The notes: generated from the sequence alone by a model not told the origin. A stretch of 46,280 nt of DNA from Bacillota bacterium (GCA_021783135.1 JAJXUE010000023.1:1-46280); one strand, 5' to 3'. Counted from the first letter of the stretch, positions 18,207 to 26,118 are shown. Numbers and translations: made by a program.

Positions 18207-18964
18207 TGCACCGTTTCCGGATTGAGCCGGCGGACGTCCAAGGCGACGAACTCAGCATTCGTGACCAGGAGGCACATCATCTGTACAAAGTACTGCGCCT
18301 GGTTGCAGGGGAACAGATAGTCGCGTTTGATAATTCCGGCCTAGAATACCGAGCGCTAATTCAAAGCGTAACTGACGGTGAGGTTCGTTGCCAAATTATT
18401 GCCGTAGTTACTACGAACAAGGAAGCGCCTTTGGATGTCTATCTGGTGCAGGGTCTGCCCAAGGCCGATAAAATGGAATTAATTATTCAAAAGACTACCG
18501 AACTAGGCATCAAAGGTCTCTATCCTGTGCGTACCAGCCGTGCCATTGTGCAACTTGAAGGCAAGAAGGCTATGGAAAGAGTGGAACGCTGGCAGAAAAT
18601 TGCGGCGGAAGCCGCTAAGCAATGCGGCCGCTCGGTAGTGCCGTCCATCCAACCGGTAATGAGCCTCGGGGAAGCCCTGAAAAACCTGCCGCCGATGGTT
18701 AATATCTTGGCTTGCTATGAAGCAGAGGCAACCCAAGGACTCAAGCGAGCCCTCGAAACCTATGAGCAAGGACCAATCGCAATTGTTGTCGGTCCCGAAG
18801 GGGGCTTTACGGAGCAAGAAATTGAACTGCTGCGTGCCCAAGGCGCCATGAGCATCAGCCTGGGCCCACGCATCCTACGCACCGAAACAGCAGGCCTAGC
18901 GGCCCTAACCATGGTCCTCTACGAACTGGCCGACCTGGGCAGCCCGCCAACCGGCATAAGTTAA
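18206..18964 (+). CDS. rsmE: 16S rRNA (uracil-1498-N3)-methyltransferase RsmE
   Basis: A 252-residue SPOUT-class methyltransferase that modifies U1498 of 16S rRNA. The N-terminal PUA-like domain has MHRFRIEP and HHLYKVLRLVAGE. The knotted C-terminal domain has GIKGLYPVRTSRA, EAAKQCGRS, VGPEGGFTEQEIELL and LGPRILRTETA, the AdoMet-binding motifs of RsmE. It overlaps prmA by one base. No terminator is evident before mtaB, though an 8-bp stem with a long loop (18999-19034) lies in the gap. Confidence 0.93.
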   Translation: MHRFRIEPADVQGDELSIRDQEAHHLYKVLRLVAGEQIVAFDNSGLEYRALIQSVTDGEVRCQIIAVVTTNKEAPLDVYLVQGLPKADKMELIIQKTTELGIKGLYPVRTSRAIVQLEGKKAMERVERWQKIAAEAAKQCGRSVVPSIQPVMSLGEALKNLPPMVNILACYEAEATQGLKRALETYEQGPIAIVVGPEGGFTEQEIELLRAQGAMSISLGPRILRTETAGLAALTMVLYELADLGSPPTGIS

Positions 18965-19058
18965 AGTTACACCAGCCGGCCCACGAAGCCGCAAAGAAAG
19001 ACAGTGCCGCGTCCAATCCACGCCCACACTGTCTGATATCGAATGGGAGGGCGAGTAA

Positions 19059-20366
19059 TTGAAGGCCGCATTTTACACCCTGGGCTGCAAAGTAAACCAG
19101 ACTGAAACTGAAGCCATCACCGCCATCTTCCGCAATGGGGGCTATGAAGTTGTTCCCAGCGAAGAACAAGCTGATGTTTACGTCATCAATACGTGTACCG
19201 TTACGAATATGGGCGATCGCAAATCACGCCAAATTATACGGCGGGTTAATAAAACCAACCCGGCAGCCCTTGTGGTGGTAATGGGTTGTTATGCGCAAGT
19301 TTCCCCCGACGAAGTCAGCAAAATTCCCGGGGTAGATTTGGTGCTTGGAACCAAGGACAGAGGCCGGATACTGGAACTCCTTGCCCAAGTAAGGCAAGCT
19401 GAGCACTCCCTGAGTCTGGTGCAGGATGACTGGCGGGATACGCTCTTTGAAGAACTGCCGATGTTAGAAACTGAAACGCGGGTACGTGCCACGTTGAAAA
19501 TAGAGGAAGGGTGCAACCAATTTTGCACTTATTGCATCATACCCTATGCCAGAGGACCTGTACGCAGTCGTCAGCCGGACAGGGCCTTAGCTGAAGCGGC
19601 TAAACTGGTGCACGCAGGGTATAAGGAGGTAGTGCTGACAGGCATCCATACTGGAGCGTATGGACAGGATTTGGGGCTTGACTTGAATTATCTGGTGTCA
19701 CGCATGGCTGATTTACCTGGGTTAGAGCGTTTGCGCCTTAGTTCCATTGAACCGGTGGAATTTTCGGCGGACTTAATTGCCACTATCGCCGCCAACCCCA
19801 ATATTTGTCCGCACCTGCACGTGCCGCTGCAAAGCGGGTGCGATCAGACCCTGCTCCGTATGCGGCGGCCGTACGATACCGAGGTTTATGCCGCAATAAT
19901 TGCCAATTTGCGGGAAGCAATCCCCCGTGTCGCCATTACAACGGATTTGATTGTCGGTTTTCCTGGTGAGACGGATGCGGAGCATCGAGCGTCCTGGGAT
20001 TTTGCCCGTAGGATGGAATTTGCCGCCATACATGTCTTTAAGTATTCGCCACGTCGGGGTACACCGGCTGCAGATTATCCCAATCAAGTTGCAGCAACGC
20101 TAAAAGAGGCCCGCAGCAAAGAGTTTCACGCCTTGTCGCGGGAGAATTGGCGCCGCTATGCCGAGGGCTTTCTAGGCGAGACTATGCCGGTGCTGGTCGA
20201 ACAGGCAGTTGCTGACGGCAAGTGGGAGGGACATACGGCAAATTATCTGCCGGTAAGGTTTAACTGCGCAGGGGAGCAACGGGGCCAGCTGGTTGACGTT
20301 AGCTTACGCCAAGTGGCCGATGGTTATATGTTAGGCGCAGTTAATTTTTCGCAGTCGGAAGGATAA
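19059..20366 (+). CDS. mtaB: tRNA t6A37 methylthiotransferase MtaB
   Basis: A radical SAM enzyme that adds a methylthio group to t6A at position 37 of tRNAs. The N-terminal UPF0004 domain carries the auxiliary cluster cysteines (LGCKVNQTE, INTCTVTN, MGCYAQ). The radical SAM motif is CNQFCTYC, and a TRAM domain closes the C-terminus. At 435 residues it is normal for MtaB (YqeV), and the RSRQPDRAL region supports MtaB over MiaB. Start TTG 19059 follows GGGAGGG. In Firmicutes it commonly follows dnaJ-prmA-rsmE, as here. Confidence 0.92.
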   Translation: MKAAFYTLGCKVNQTETEAITAIFRNGGYEVVPSEEQADVYVINTCTVTNMGDRKSRQIIRRVNKTNPAALVVVMGCYAQVSPDEVSKIPGVDLVLGTKDRGRILELLAQVRQAEHSLSLVQDDWRDTLFEELPMLETETRVRATLKIEEGCNQFCTYCIIPYARGPVRSRQPDRALAEAAKLVHAGYKEVVLTGIHTGAYGQDLGLDLNYLVSRMADLPGLERLRLSSIEPVEFSADLIATIAANPNICPHLHVPLQSGCDQTLLRMRRPYDTEVYAAIIANLREAIPRVAITTDLIVGFPGETDAEHRASWDFARRMEFAAIHVFKYSPRRGTPAADYPNQVAATLKEARSKEFHALSRENWRRYAEGFLGETMPVLVEQAVADGKWEGHTANYLPVRFNCAGEQRGQLVDVSLRQVADGYMLGAVNFSQSEG

Positions 20367-20413
20367 GCTTCCTTCCCGCGCGAATATGGTATAGGGAAAT
20401 GGAGGTGAGCATT

Positions 20414-20758
20414 TTGGCAGACTGTTTGTTTTGTGCCATTGCTAACAAAACTATTCCTGCTACTATCGTATATGAAGATGAATTGGTAATTGCCTTTAAA
20501 GATATAAATCCGGTTACTCCGGTGCACGTGTTGCTAATTCCCAAAAAACATATCGATAGTTTGGCAACAGTTGCGCTTGAAGATAAGGAATTGCTAGGGC
20601 ATATGCTTTTAAGCGTCAAAAAGGTAGCGGAGCTATTGCAAATTGACCAAGACGGGTATCGACTAGTCAGTAATTGTGGTGAAAATGGCGGTCAGGTAGT
20701 GAAGCATTTGCATTTTCACTTGCTAGGTGGTAAAAAATTGGGTACAAAATTGAGCTAA
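20414..20758 (+). CDS. HIT family (histidine triad) nucleotide-binding protein
   Basis: A 114-residue Hint-type protein with N-terminal DCLFCAI (zinc cysteines) and the histidine triad HLHFHLLGG. Family members hydrolyse adenosine phosphoramidates and acyl-AMPs. TTG 20414 has GGAGGTG 6 nt upstream and yields the usual MADCLFC start; ATG 20399 overlaps that ribosome site and is unlikely. It follows mtaB by 47 nt, and rpsU with its own promoter follows directly. Confidence 0.9.
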   Translation: MADCLFCAIANKTIPATIVYEDELVIAFKDINPVTPVHVLLIPKKHIDSLATVALEDKELLGHMLLSVKKVAELLQIDQDGYRLVSNCGENGGQVVKHLHFHLLGGKKLGTKLS

Positions 20759-20760
20759 AG

Positions 20761-20789
20761 TTGACGCTCCCAAGGGCTTATAGTATAAT
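20761..20789 (+). promoter_or_regulatory. Sigma-A promoter of rpsU-yqeY
   Basis: TTGACG (20761-20766) and TATAAT (20784-20789) are 17 nt apart, close to consensus. It begins 2 nt after the HIT gene stop. The leader to rpsU is about 75 nt. Confidence 0.88.
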
Positions 20790-20871
20790 AAAATATGTTT
20801 ATTATGAGCAATTGGTTTAGTGGTAAATTAAGCTAATTGGCCCTACGTTTATGGTGGAGGGAGGGATGTAG

Positions 20872-21048
20872 ATGAGCGAGGTCCGAGTTGGTAAAAATGA
20901 ATCCCTGGATAGTGCACTCCGCCGTTTCAAGCGTACTTGTCAGAAGTCTGGGGTTTTATCAGAGCTCAGAAAGCGTGAACACTATGAGAAACCCAGTGTG
21001 AAAAGGAAGAAAAAATCTGAGGCTGCCAGAAAGCGCAAGTTTAGCTAA
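20872..21048 (+). CDS. rpsU: 30S ribosomal protein S21
   Basis: A short gene of 58 codons starting [16 protein letters not shown], followed by [26 protein letters not shown] and a basic tail; this is S21, which lies near the anti-Shine-Dalgarno region of 16S rRNA. GGAGGGAGG precedes the ATG. It is followed by yqeY after 29 nt, the standard Firmicute pair, and has its own strong promoter. Confidence 0.97.
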   Translation: MSEVRVGKNESLDSALRRFKRTCQKSGVLSELRKREHYEKPSVKRKKKSEAARKRKFS

Positions 21049-21077
21049 GCTTTGGGTTTGTTTAAGGAGTGTTCCGA

Positions 21078-21530
21078 TTGTCCCTAAAAGAAAGACTCAC
21101 TGAGGATATGAAAACTGCCATGAAGGCCAGGGAAGAAGGAAAGCAGCGTCTTTCTGTAATTCGTATGGTCCGGGCTGCCATAAAGAATGCCGAGATTGAC
21201 AAGAAATCGGAATTTGGCGATACCGAAGTAATTGAAGTTTTGGCCCGCGAGGTTAAAATGCGCCGGGATGCGGCGCTTGAATTTGCCAAGGGTAACCGAC
21301 CGGATACTGTCGAAGCTTTACAACAGGAAATAGCGATATTGTTGGAATACCTGCCCCAACAGCTCAACGAAGCTGAGGTACGGCAGTTAGCCAGTGAAGT
21401 TATTGCCCAAGTCGGCGCCCAAGGACCGAAGGATTTAGGCAAGGTTATGGGGGCAATTACCCCAAAGACTAAGGGCAGAGTTGATGGTAAACTTGTTAAC
21501 CAAATCGTCAGAGAACTTCTAGGGGCCTAA
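21078..21530 (+). CDS. yqeY: GatB/YqeY domain protein
   Basis: A 150-residue protein equal to the helical YqeY domain found at the C-terminus of GatB, the tRNA-dependent amidotransferase subunit. Signatures are SLKERLTEDMKTAMKAREE, LPQQLNEAEV and GKVMGAITPKTKGRVDGKLVN. Its role as a free protein is not settled; a tRNA-related function is inferred. AAGGAG (21064-21069) is 8 nt before TTG 21078, whereas GTG 21069 overlaps it, so 21078 is chosen. A strong terminator follows. Confidence 0.92.
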   Translation: MSLKERLTEDMKTAMKAREEGKQRLSVIRMVRAAIKNAEIDKKSEFGDTEVIEVLAREVKMRRDAALEFAKGNRPDTVEALQQEIAILLEYLPQQLNEAEVRQLASEVIAQVGAQGPKDLGKVMGAITPKTKGRVDGKLVNQIVRELLGA

Positions 21531-21543
21531 GTCAAGAGCGTGT

Positions 21544-21583
21544 AGAGCCTGCTTTCCAAAATGGAAGGCAGGCTCTTCTTATT
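21544..21583 (+). terminator. Terminator after yqeY
   Basis: A 14-bp stem (AGAGCCTGCTTTCC with GGAAGGCAGGCTCT, one G-U pair) has a 5-nt loop and is followed by TCTTATTGTTT. Confidence 0.75.
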
Positions 21584-21604
21584 GTTTATATAGCTACGAT
21601 TCCC

Positions 21605-21633
21605 TTGACATGTGTTAACCATGAACATATAAT
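21605..21633 (+). promoter_or_regulatory. Perfect consensus sigma-A promoter of the DUF1836 gene
   Basis: TTGACA (21605-21610) and TATAAT (21628-21633) with a 17-nt spacer match the consensus at every position. Such a strong promoter ahead of a regulator gene usually goes with repression; a direct repeat lies over the expected start site. Confidence 0.9.
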
Positions 21634-21640
21634 ATAGATA

Positions 21641-21665
21641 TAGTTATCACGTAAATAGTTATCAC
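21641..21665 (+). repeat. Direct repeat overlapping the transcription start; operator candidate
   Basis: TAGTTATCAC occurs twice (21641-21650 and 21656-21665) with a 15-nt period. The first copy covers the expected +1 of the consensus promoter. It may be an autoregulatory operator of the downstream HTH protein (inference). Confidence 0.5.
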
Positions 21666-21693
21666 ATATATCAAGCATGGTGGTGGTTAAACA

Positions 21694-22296
21694 ATGCAAT
21701 TAACGCCAGGAACGGATGTCACAGGTATTTTGGCAGATATTGAACCTAAGCAGAGGGCGCTCCCCTATTTGGAGTTAGATTCAATGATGCTGGCCCAAGT
21801 TGTAGAAGTAGCCCAAATGGTAAGCCAAAATGATATCAATAGTACACATATTCAAAACTGGGTAAGACGCAAATTTATACCAAATCCGATCAAAAAGAAG
21901 TATAGTCGTGAGCAGGTGGCTAACATCCTCCTAATTAATGAGTTGCGTAATATCTTACCCCTGGAGCAGATTAAGGGTTTGTTGTCCTTTGTCAACCAAG
22001 ACTTGCTGCAGACTGATGACGACAGAATTAATCCCACCAAACTTTATCGCTATTACTGTGAAATATTTGATCGTGCTACTTTGGATTGGAAAAAGTCGTT
22101 GCAAGATTTGGAACGTGAAGTTGGCGGGGTGCTGGCCCAGGAGGAGCTGACAGGGCAGGACAAGACAACTGTGACGACGACTTTGCTGATACTTAACTTA
22201 CTGGCTCGGGCCAATTTCTACAAGCTGATTGCTGAAGACTGGCTGAGTAGTTTGGCCGCACAGGAACAGCCGGGAGAAAAGGAAGGGAGAGAATAG
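21694..22296 (+). CDS. DUF1836 protein, MerR-like helix-turn-helix regulator
   Basis: A 200-residue protein with the DUF1836 pattern: an N-terminal HTH-like segment (DINSTHIQNWVRRKFIPNPIKKKYSREQVANILLINELRNILPLEQIKGLL) followed by a helical region. The arrangement resembles MerR winged helices, so DNA binding is likely, but targets are unknown. It has a perfect consensus promoter and a direct repeat near +1. It is followed by nfeD after 3 nt, so it probably shares a transcript with nfeD and floA. The start is ATG 21694, with a GGTGGT upstream. Confidence 0.75.
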   Translation: MQLTPGTDVTGILADIEPKQRALPYLELDSMMLAQVVEVAQMVSQNDINSTHIQNWVRRKFIPNPIKKKYSREQVANILLINELRNILPLEQIKGLLSFVNQDLLQTDDDRINPTKLYRYYCEIFDRATLDWKKSLQDLEREVGGVLAQEELTGQDKTTVTTTLLILNLLARANFYKLIAEDWLSSLAAQEQPGEKEGRE

Positions 22297-22299
22297 GTC

Positions 22300-22788
22300 G
22301 TGTTGGGACTAATTGCGCTACTGGCGATCGCCGGCATTATTTTGCTAGCGGTAGAGATTTTTGTCATTCCCGGGTTTGGCGTTAGCGGTATTTTGGGCAT
22401 AATTGCCCTAACAGCGGCTATCATCATCGCGGCTAAGTCAGTTGTGGAGGCCTTGCTGTATGGTGGAATTGTTTTAATTCTCATCGGTCTGGCCGTTTAT
22501 TATGCCTTGCGAACTAATAAACTACAAAAGAGGTTGTTTCTGAAGACGCGGCAGGCGAACAGTGACGGATATGTGGCGCCGCGTGTTAATGACATTGATC
22601 TCCCCGGACGCTGTGGCAGGGCACTTACCCCGCTGCGACCTGCGGGAACAGCCGAATTTGACGGCGAAAGACTCGACGTGGTGACGGAGGGTGGTTTTAT
22701 TGCCAAAGGAGCAATTGTAAAGGTTTTGCGAGTCGAGGGAGCAAGAATAATTGTTAGGGAACCAGAACCGGGGGAAAAGGCGGAATAG
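22300..22788 (+). CDS. NfeD-family membrane protein
   Basis: A 162-residue short NfeD protein. Three hydrophobic segments (LGLIALLAIAGIILLAVEIF, GILGIIALTAAIIIA, LYGGIVLILIGLAVYYAL) are followed by a C-terminal OB-fold domain (GRCGRALTPLRPAGTAEFDGERLDVVTEGGFIAKGAIVKVLRVEGARIIV). NfeD proteins pair with SPFH proteins such as flotillin, and floA lies just downstream. The larger serine-protease form is not present. Start is GTG 22300 behind GGAAGGGAGA. Confidence 0.88.
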   Translation: MLGLIALLAIAGIILLAVEIFVIPGFGVSGILGIIALTAAIIIAAKSVVEALLYGGIVLILIGLAVYYALRTNKLQKRLFLKTRQANSDGYVAPRVNDIDLPGRCGRALTPLRPAGTAEFDGERLDVVTEGGFIAKGAIVKVLRVEGARIIVREPEPGEKAE

Positions 22789-22830
22789 GTGTGTGAGCCT
22801 TCCGACCAAACTTAATGGAGGTGAAGCCCG

Positions 22831-22848
22831 TTGGTAGCGGGCAAGTAA
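22831..22848 (+). other. Possible five-codon leader ORF overlapping floA
   Basis: GGAGGTG (22817-22823) is spaced 7 nt from TTG 22831, which opens TTG-GTA-GCG-GGC-AAG-TAA. Its stop overlaps the ATG 22848 of floA as TAATG. No in-frame floA start fits that ribosome site, so floA may be translated by termination and re-initiation. This rests on spacing only. Confidence 0.3.
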
Positions 22849-23846
22849 TGAATACAACATTAGTTATTGGCGTAGTCTTAGTAATTGTAATATTGGTGGT
22901 GTTAAGTCTTCTGCTGTCCTTTATTCCGGTAGGTTTGTGGATTTCAGCTATGGCTGCAGGTGTGGATGTAAGTATATTTTCGTTAGTAGGCATGCGTTTG
23001 CGCCGGGTTCCTCCGCTGAAGATAATGGCGCCGATGATTAAGGCCCATAAAGCGGGACTTGACGTTAATACGACTCAGCTGGAAGCACATTATCTGGCAG
23101 GCGGTAATGTCGACAGAGTAGTGAATGCTTTGGTTGCCGCCGAACGGGCAGCCATTCCCTTGCCGTTTGAAAGAGCAGCTGCGATTGATTTGGCTGGCCG
23201 AGATGTTCTCCAGGCAGTGCAAATGTCGGTTAATCCCAAAGTTATTGAGACTCCCACCGTTTCCGCGGTTGCGAAGAACGGTATCGAACTTAGGGTAAAG
23301 GCCAGGGTAACTGTGCGGGCCAACATCGATCGCTTAGTGGGTGGTGCAGGTGAAGAAACAATTATCGCCCGGGTCGGGGAAGGCATTGTAACGGCCATTG
23401 GTAGTTCAGTCGATCATAAAGCGGTATTGGAAAATCCGGACACTATTTCACGCACGGTCTTGGCGAAGGGACTTGACGCCGGATCGGCCTTTGAAATCCT
23501 GTCAATCGATATTGCCGATGTTGATGTGGGTAAGAATATCGGCGCCCAGTTACAAACTGATCAAGCAGAAGCTGATAAGCAAATTGCGCAGGCCAAGGCG
23601 GAGGAACGCCGTGCGATGGCCGTTGCCAAGGAACAGGAAATGAAAGCCTCGGTTCAGGAAATGCGGGCAAAAGTTGTCGAAGCTGAAGCAGAAGTGCCGC
23701 GGGCCATGGCAGAGGCTCTGCGCGAAGGCAAGCTGGGCGTGATGGATTATTATCACATGCAAAATATCCAGGCCGACACCCAAATGCGCGAAAATATTGC
23801 AAAGCCGGGCACTGCCGATAACGCCGGCAATAAACCGATCAAGTAG
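22848..23846 (+). CDS. floA: Flotillin-like protein FloA
   Basis: FloA is an SPFH scaffold protein of functional membrane microdomains. It has an N-terminal hydrophobic hairpin ([36 protein letters not shown]), then the near-invariant [65 protein letters not shown] and a C-terminal coiled coil rich in [15 protein letters not shown]. From ATG 22848 it has 332 residues, the usual length. ATG 22815 in the same frame would add 11 residues but overlaps the ribosome site. It partners with the adjacent NfeD protein. Confidence 0.95.
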   Translation: MNTTLVIGVVLVIVILVVLSLLLSFIPVGLWISAMAAGVDVSIFSLVGMRLRRVPPLKIMAPMIKAHKAGLDVNTTQLEAHYLAGGNVDRVVNALVAAERAAIPLPFERAAAIDLAGRDVLQAVQMSVNPKVIETPTVSAVAKNGIELRVKARVTVRANIDRLVGGAGEETIIARVGEGIVTAIGSSVDHKAVLENPDTISRTVLAKGLDAGSAFEILSIDIADVDVGKNIGAQLQTDQAEADKQIAQAKAEERRAMAVAKEQEMKASVQEMRAKVVEAEAEVPRAMAEALREGKLGVMDYYHMQNIQADTQMRENIAKPGTADNAGNKPIK

Positions 23847-23854
23847 GCGATAGT

Positions 23855-24241
23855 ATGAGTACAGTCATTTTTACGGTTGTTGCATTTATTATTTTCGGCT
23901 ACATTTCCTCTCTAACGCAAAAACGTCCTGCCCCCCCTAGAATGAATCAACAACCCCCTCGCCGCCCGCAAACGGTGCAAACGGTGCAAACGGTACAGAC
24001 GGTACAGACGGTACAGACGGTACAGACGGCGCAAAAGCCCTACGAACCAGAACGTATCCCCCCAACCAATTACAAAGAAGTAATTAATGTGGTTGAGTTG
24101 ACGCCAGCACCGGAAGGCGTGAGTAAGCCCAGCAGCGATGTTGTAAGCACCGAACAGCAAGCTCTTGTTAATGGAGTAATTTGGGCTGAAGTCCTGGGCA
24201 AACCCAGGGCGATGCGTCCCTTTTCCGGGCCGCGCAGTTAG
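23855..24241 (+). CDS. Small membrane-anchored protein with VQT repeats, unknown function
   Basis: A 128-residue product. Residues 1-20 form a membrane anchor (STVIFTVVAFIIFGYISS), followed by a Pro/Gln-rich linker with a run of Val-Gln-Thr units encoded by a nine-base tandem repeat, then a more ordered tail with ALVNGVIWAEVLGKPRAMRPF. I believe the tail motif (AExLGxPRAxRP) recurs in small proteins of related Clostridia, but I cannot name a family. It starts 8 nt after floA and precedes a terminator, so it is probably the last gene of the nfeD-floA transcript and may act at the same membrane domains (inference). Confidence 0.7.
   Translation: MSTVIFTVVAFIIFGYISSLTQKRPAPPRMNQQPPRRPQTVQTVQTVQTVQTVQTVQTAQKPYEPERIPPTNYKEVINVVELTPAPEGVSKPSSDVVSTEQQALVNGVIWAEVLGKPRAMRPFSGPRS
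23972..24034 (+). repeat. In-frame nine-base tandem repeat, seven units
   Basis: Two ACGGTGCAA units, four ACGGTACAG units and one ACGGCGCAA unit run without interruption. They encode Thr-Val-Gln repeats. The homogeneous block of four ACGGTACAG copies suggests recent expansion. Confidence 0.93.
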
Positions 24242-24254
24242 CTAGCAAACAATG

Positions 24255-24299
24255 ACAGGCCGGTAATGCGTGATAATCGTATTGCCGGCCTGTTGTTGT
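24255..24299 (+). terminator. Terminator after the floA operon
   Basis: A 13-bp stem (ACAGGCCGGTAAT / ATTGCCGGCCTGT, one G-U pair) has a 13-nt loop and is followed by TGTTGTA. It starts 13 nt after the stop of the VQT-repeat gene. Confidence 0.7.
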
Positions 24300-24328
24300 A
24301 CTAGCCTGAAACTAGCTTCGGGTCGCTG

Positions 24329-24514
24329 GGGTCGAGTTTACTTTCTGCTTCGTTCAGCAAACTACAGCGCCTAGCATACTTATCGGCTCGCTGCCTCACT
24401 GCCGCAAACGGAGCCTTAAATGGGGCGCGAGCATGCGTGCTCTCGTTCGGGCGCTCGCCGAGTATGCTAACGGCGCTTCCGTAATGCTTCTCTGCGCAGA
24501 AAGTAAACTCACCC
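24329..24514. repeat. Large imperfect inverted repeat (MITE-like element or structured RNA)
   Basis: Within the gene-free stretch 24242-24651 two arms pair over about 186 nt. The outer arm GAGTTTACTTTCTGC (24334-24348) is a perfect complement of 24496-24510 and extends by GGGT/ACCC past one bulged base. Further in, AGCGCC (24366-24371) pairs with GGCGCT (24472-24477), TAGCATACT (24372-24380) with AGTATGCTA (24461-24469), and CGGC with GCCG. A small hairpin GAGCA-TGCG-TGCTC (24429-24442) lies at the tip. No transposase or convincing ORF is inside. A target-site duplication was not found. No copy occurs elsewhere in the window. The rest of the stretch to 24651 holds only short hairpins and the yqfC ribosome site. 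Confidence 0.75.
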
Positions 24515-24651
24515 TTGAGGTGAGTGGCCCTTGTTGCATTTTCCAGTGGTGCTGCAAAGCTGCATGGGGGTCTATTGTGGGTAAGCCCGGAGAGCCTGTA
24601 CTTATTCTTTTCCGCCCTGCATAGATTTTCTTAGAAGGGGGGAATTGACTT

Positions 24652-24927
24652 ATGGTATTCAAACAGTTCCAAGCCAAGCTCGGCAATGCACTGGATTTGC
24701 CACAAGAAGTAATGCTGAATGCTCCTAAGATTACTATTGTAGGAGACGTTCAAATTTGGATAGAAAATCATACGGGATTAATTGAATACTCCACCGAAAA
24801 GATTAGAGTCAATACTAATTTGGGTCACTTAAATGTCACCGGGCGCGATTTTAGCATTGTTAAGTTACTGCCTGCCGAGATTCTGGTAGAAGGAAAGCTA
24901 CAAAGGCTCGAATTCGGGGAGGCGTAG
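24652..24927 (+). CDS. yqfC: Sporulation protein YqfC
   Basis: A 91-residue YabP/YqfC-family protein with the pattern PQEVMLNAPKITIVGDVQIWIENHTGLIEYSTEKIRVNT, close to family members. YqfC proteins are made in the mother cell during sporulation and are always found beside yqfD, as here (5 nt apart). GAAGGGGGG lies about 10 nt before the ATG. The promoter must lie in the unusual 410-nt stretch upstream; I could not assign a sigma-E site. Confidence 0.9.
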   Translation: MVFKQFQAKLGNALDLPQEVMLNAPKITIVGDVQIWIENHTGLIEYSTEKIRVNTNLGHLNVTGRDFSIVKLLPAEILVEGKLQRLEFGEA

Positions 24928-24932
24928 ACAAT

Positions 24933-26087
24933 ATGCGATTAGCAAGCCTAAGTGACAAATTGTTCGGAGCATTAACTGTTACGGCGAGTGGCCGGGAGCT
25001 GGAACGGTTTTTCAACACCGCGTATAAACAAGGGATTGTGATGTGGACGGTGCGCAGGTTAAATCCTGCTAAGATCAGCTTTATGATTCGACCGGCAGCA
25101 TTTGCTGCTTTGCGTCCTTTAGTGCGGGGTACAGGGATACGCCTACAGATTGAGCGCAAAACCGGACTTCCCTTCATATGGTCGCGTCTGTCTAGGCGCA
25201 AAGGGATTTTGATTGGGGTGTTACTGTGCGGGTTGATAATTTATACCCTCAGTTCGTTTATTTGGTTTGTGGGCGTGAGCGGTAATAAAAAGCTCAGTCA
25301 ACAGCAAATACTGCAAGTGGCAGAGTCATTGGGCGTTAAGCCTGGGGTTTGGCGCAAGGAAGTGGATACTACGCAACTAGCGCGCGAGTTAAAGGAAAAG
25401 ATACCGCAAACGGCATGGGTTGGGGTGACGCTCAACGGCACAAGGGTTAACATTCAGATTGTAGAAAAAAAGGAACGTCCGGCACCGCCACCCGGTAAAG
25501 GTAATTTGATAGCCGCCAAATCAGGCTTAATCACCGATGTTTTGGTGATTAAGGGTGTACCGCAAGTCGTTGAGGGCCAGACCGTCAAGCGGGGTCAAGC
25601 CTTAATTGCAGCTGAGCAAAATCCGGCTGCCCAAGGTTTTGTTAGGGCTAGAGTGTGGTATACAGGGGTGGGAAGTGCCAAGTTGGTGGATGAGGGAGTC
25701 AGGCCAACCGGTAAAGTTTCGGCAAGCTTACGCATTAAAATTGGTACAAAGGTTATAATTTTAACGGGGAAAAATAGTCCGTACCAGCTCTACTCTGAGC
25801 AAAGCACGGTTAAGGCCCTGCCTAAATGGAGGAATATTCAGCTACCTGTCGAACTAGTTACAGTACATTACCAAGAAATGACTCATTATAAAAAGGTTAT
25901 GTCTAAAGAAGAAGCCACTAAGGCTGCTGAAGCGAAAGCAAGCAGCGACCTATTGGCGCAAGTGCCGGCCGGAGTTAAAGTATTGGCTAGGAAGACGGTT
26001 GTAGTGAAGAACTCGAACATCAATCTAGCTACTGTTCATATAGAGTTAGAAACTTTAGAAGAGATTGCGGTACATCAAGCTTTTTGA
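24933..26087 (+). CDS. yqfD: Sporulation protein YqfD
   Basis: A 384-residue protein with one membrane helix near residue 90 (GILIGVLLCGLIIYTLSSFIWFV), followed by an outside region with GNKKLSQQQILQVAESLGVKPGVWRKEVDTTQL, a POTRA/FtsQ-like module, and LIAAKSGLITDVLVIKGVPQVVEGQTVKRGQALI, the YqfD signature. It is required for efficient sporulation in Bacillus, though its molecular role is unclear. GGGGAGG precedes ATG 24933. phoH follows closely, as in most Firmicutes. Confidence 0.93.
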   Translation: MRLASLSDKLFGALTVTASGRELERFFNTAYKQGIVMWTVRRLNPAKISFMIRPAAFAALRPLVRGTGIRLQIERKTGLPFIWSRLSRRKGILIGVLLCGLIIYTLSSFIWFVGVSGNKKLSQQQILQVAESLGVKPGVWRKEVDTTQLARELKEKIPQTAWVGVTLNGTRVNIQIVEKKERPAPPPGKGNLIAAKSGLITDVLVIKGVPQVVEGQTVKRGQALIAAEQNPAAQGFVRARVWYTGVGSAKLVDEGVRPTGKVSASLRIKIGTKVIILTGKNSPYQLYSEQSTVKALPKWRNIQLPVELVTVHYQEMTHYKKVMSKEEATKAAEAKASSDLLAQVPAGVKVLARKTVVVKNSNINLATVHIELETLEEIAVHQAF

Positions 26088-26118
26088 GCAAAAATGCACC
26101 AATAGCGGAGGCATGGGT

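Noticed and set aside
24396-24686. Overlapping ORFs on both strands (24433-24624 plus, 24396-24686 minus) in the gene-free stretch
   Set aside because: Both run through the inverted repeat, lack ribosome sites and show no protein-like pattern. They are explained by the palindromic GC-rich sequence.
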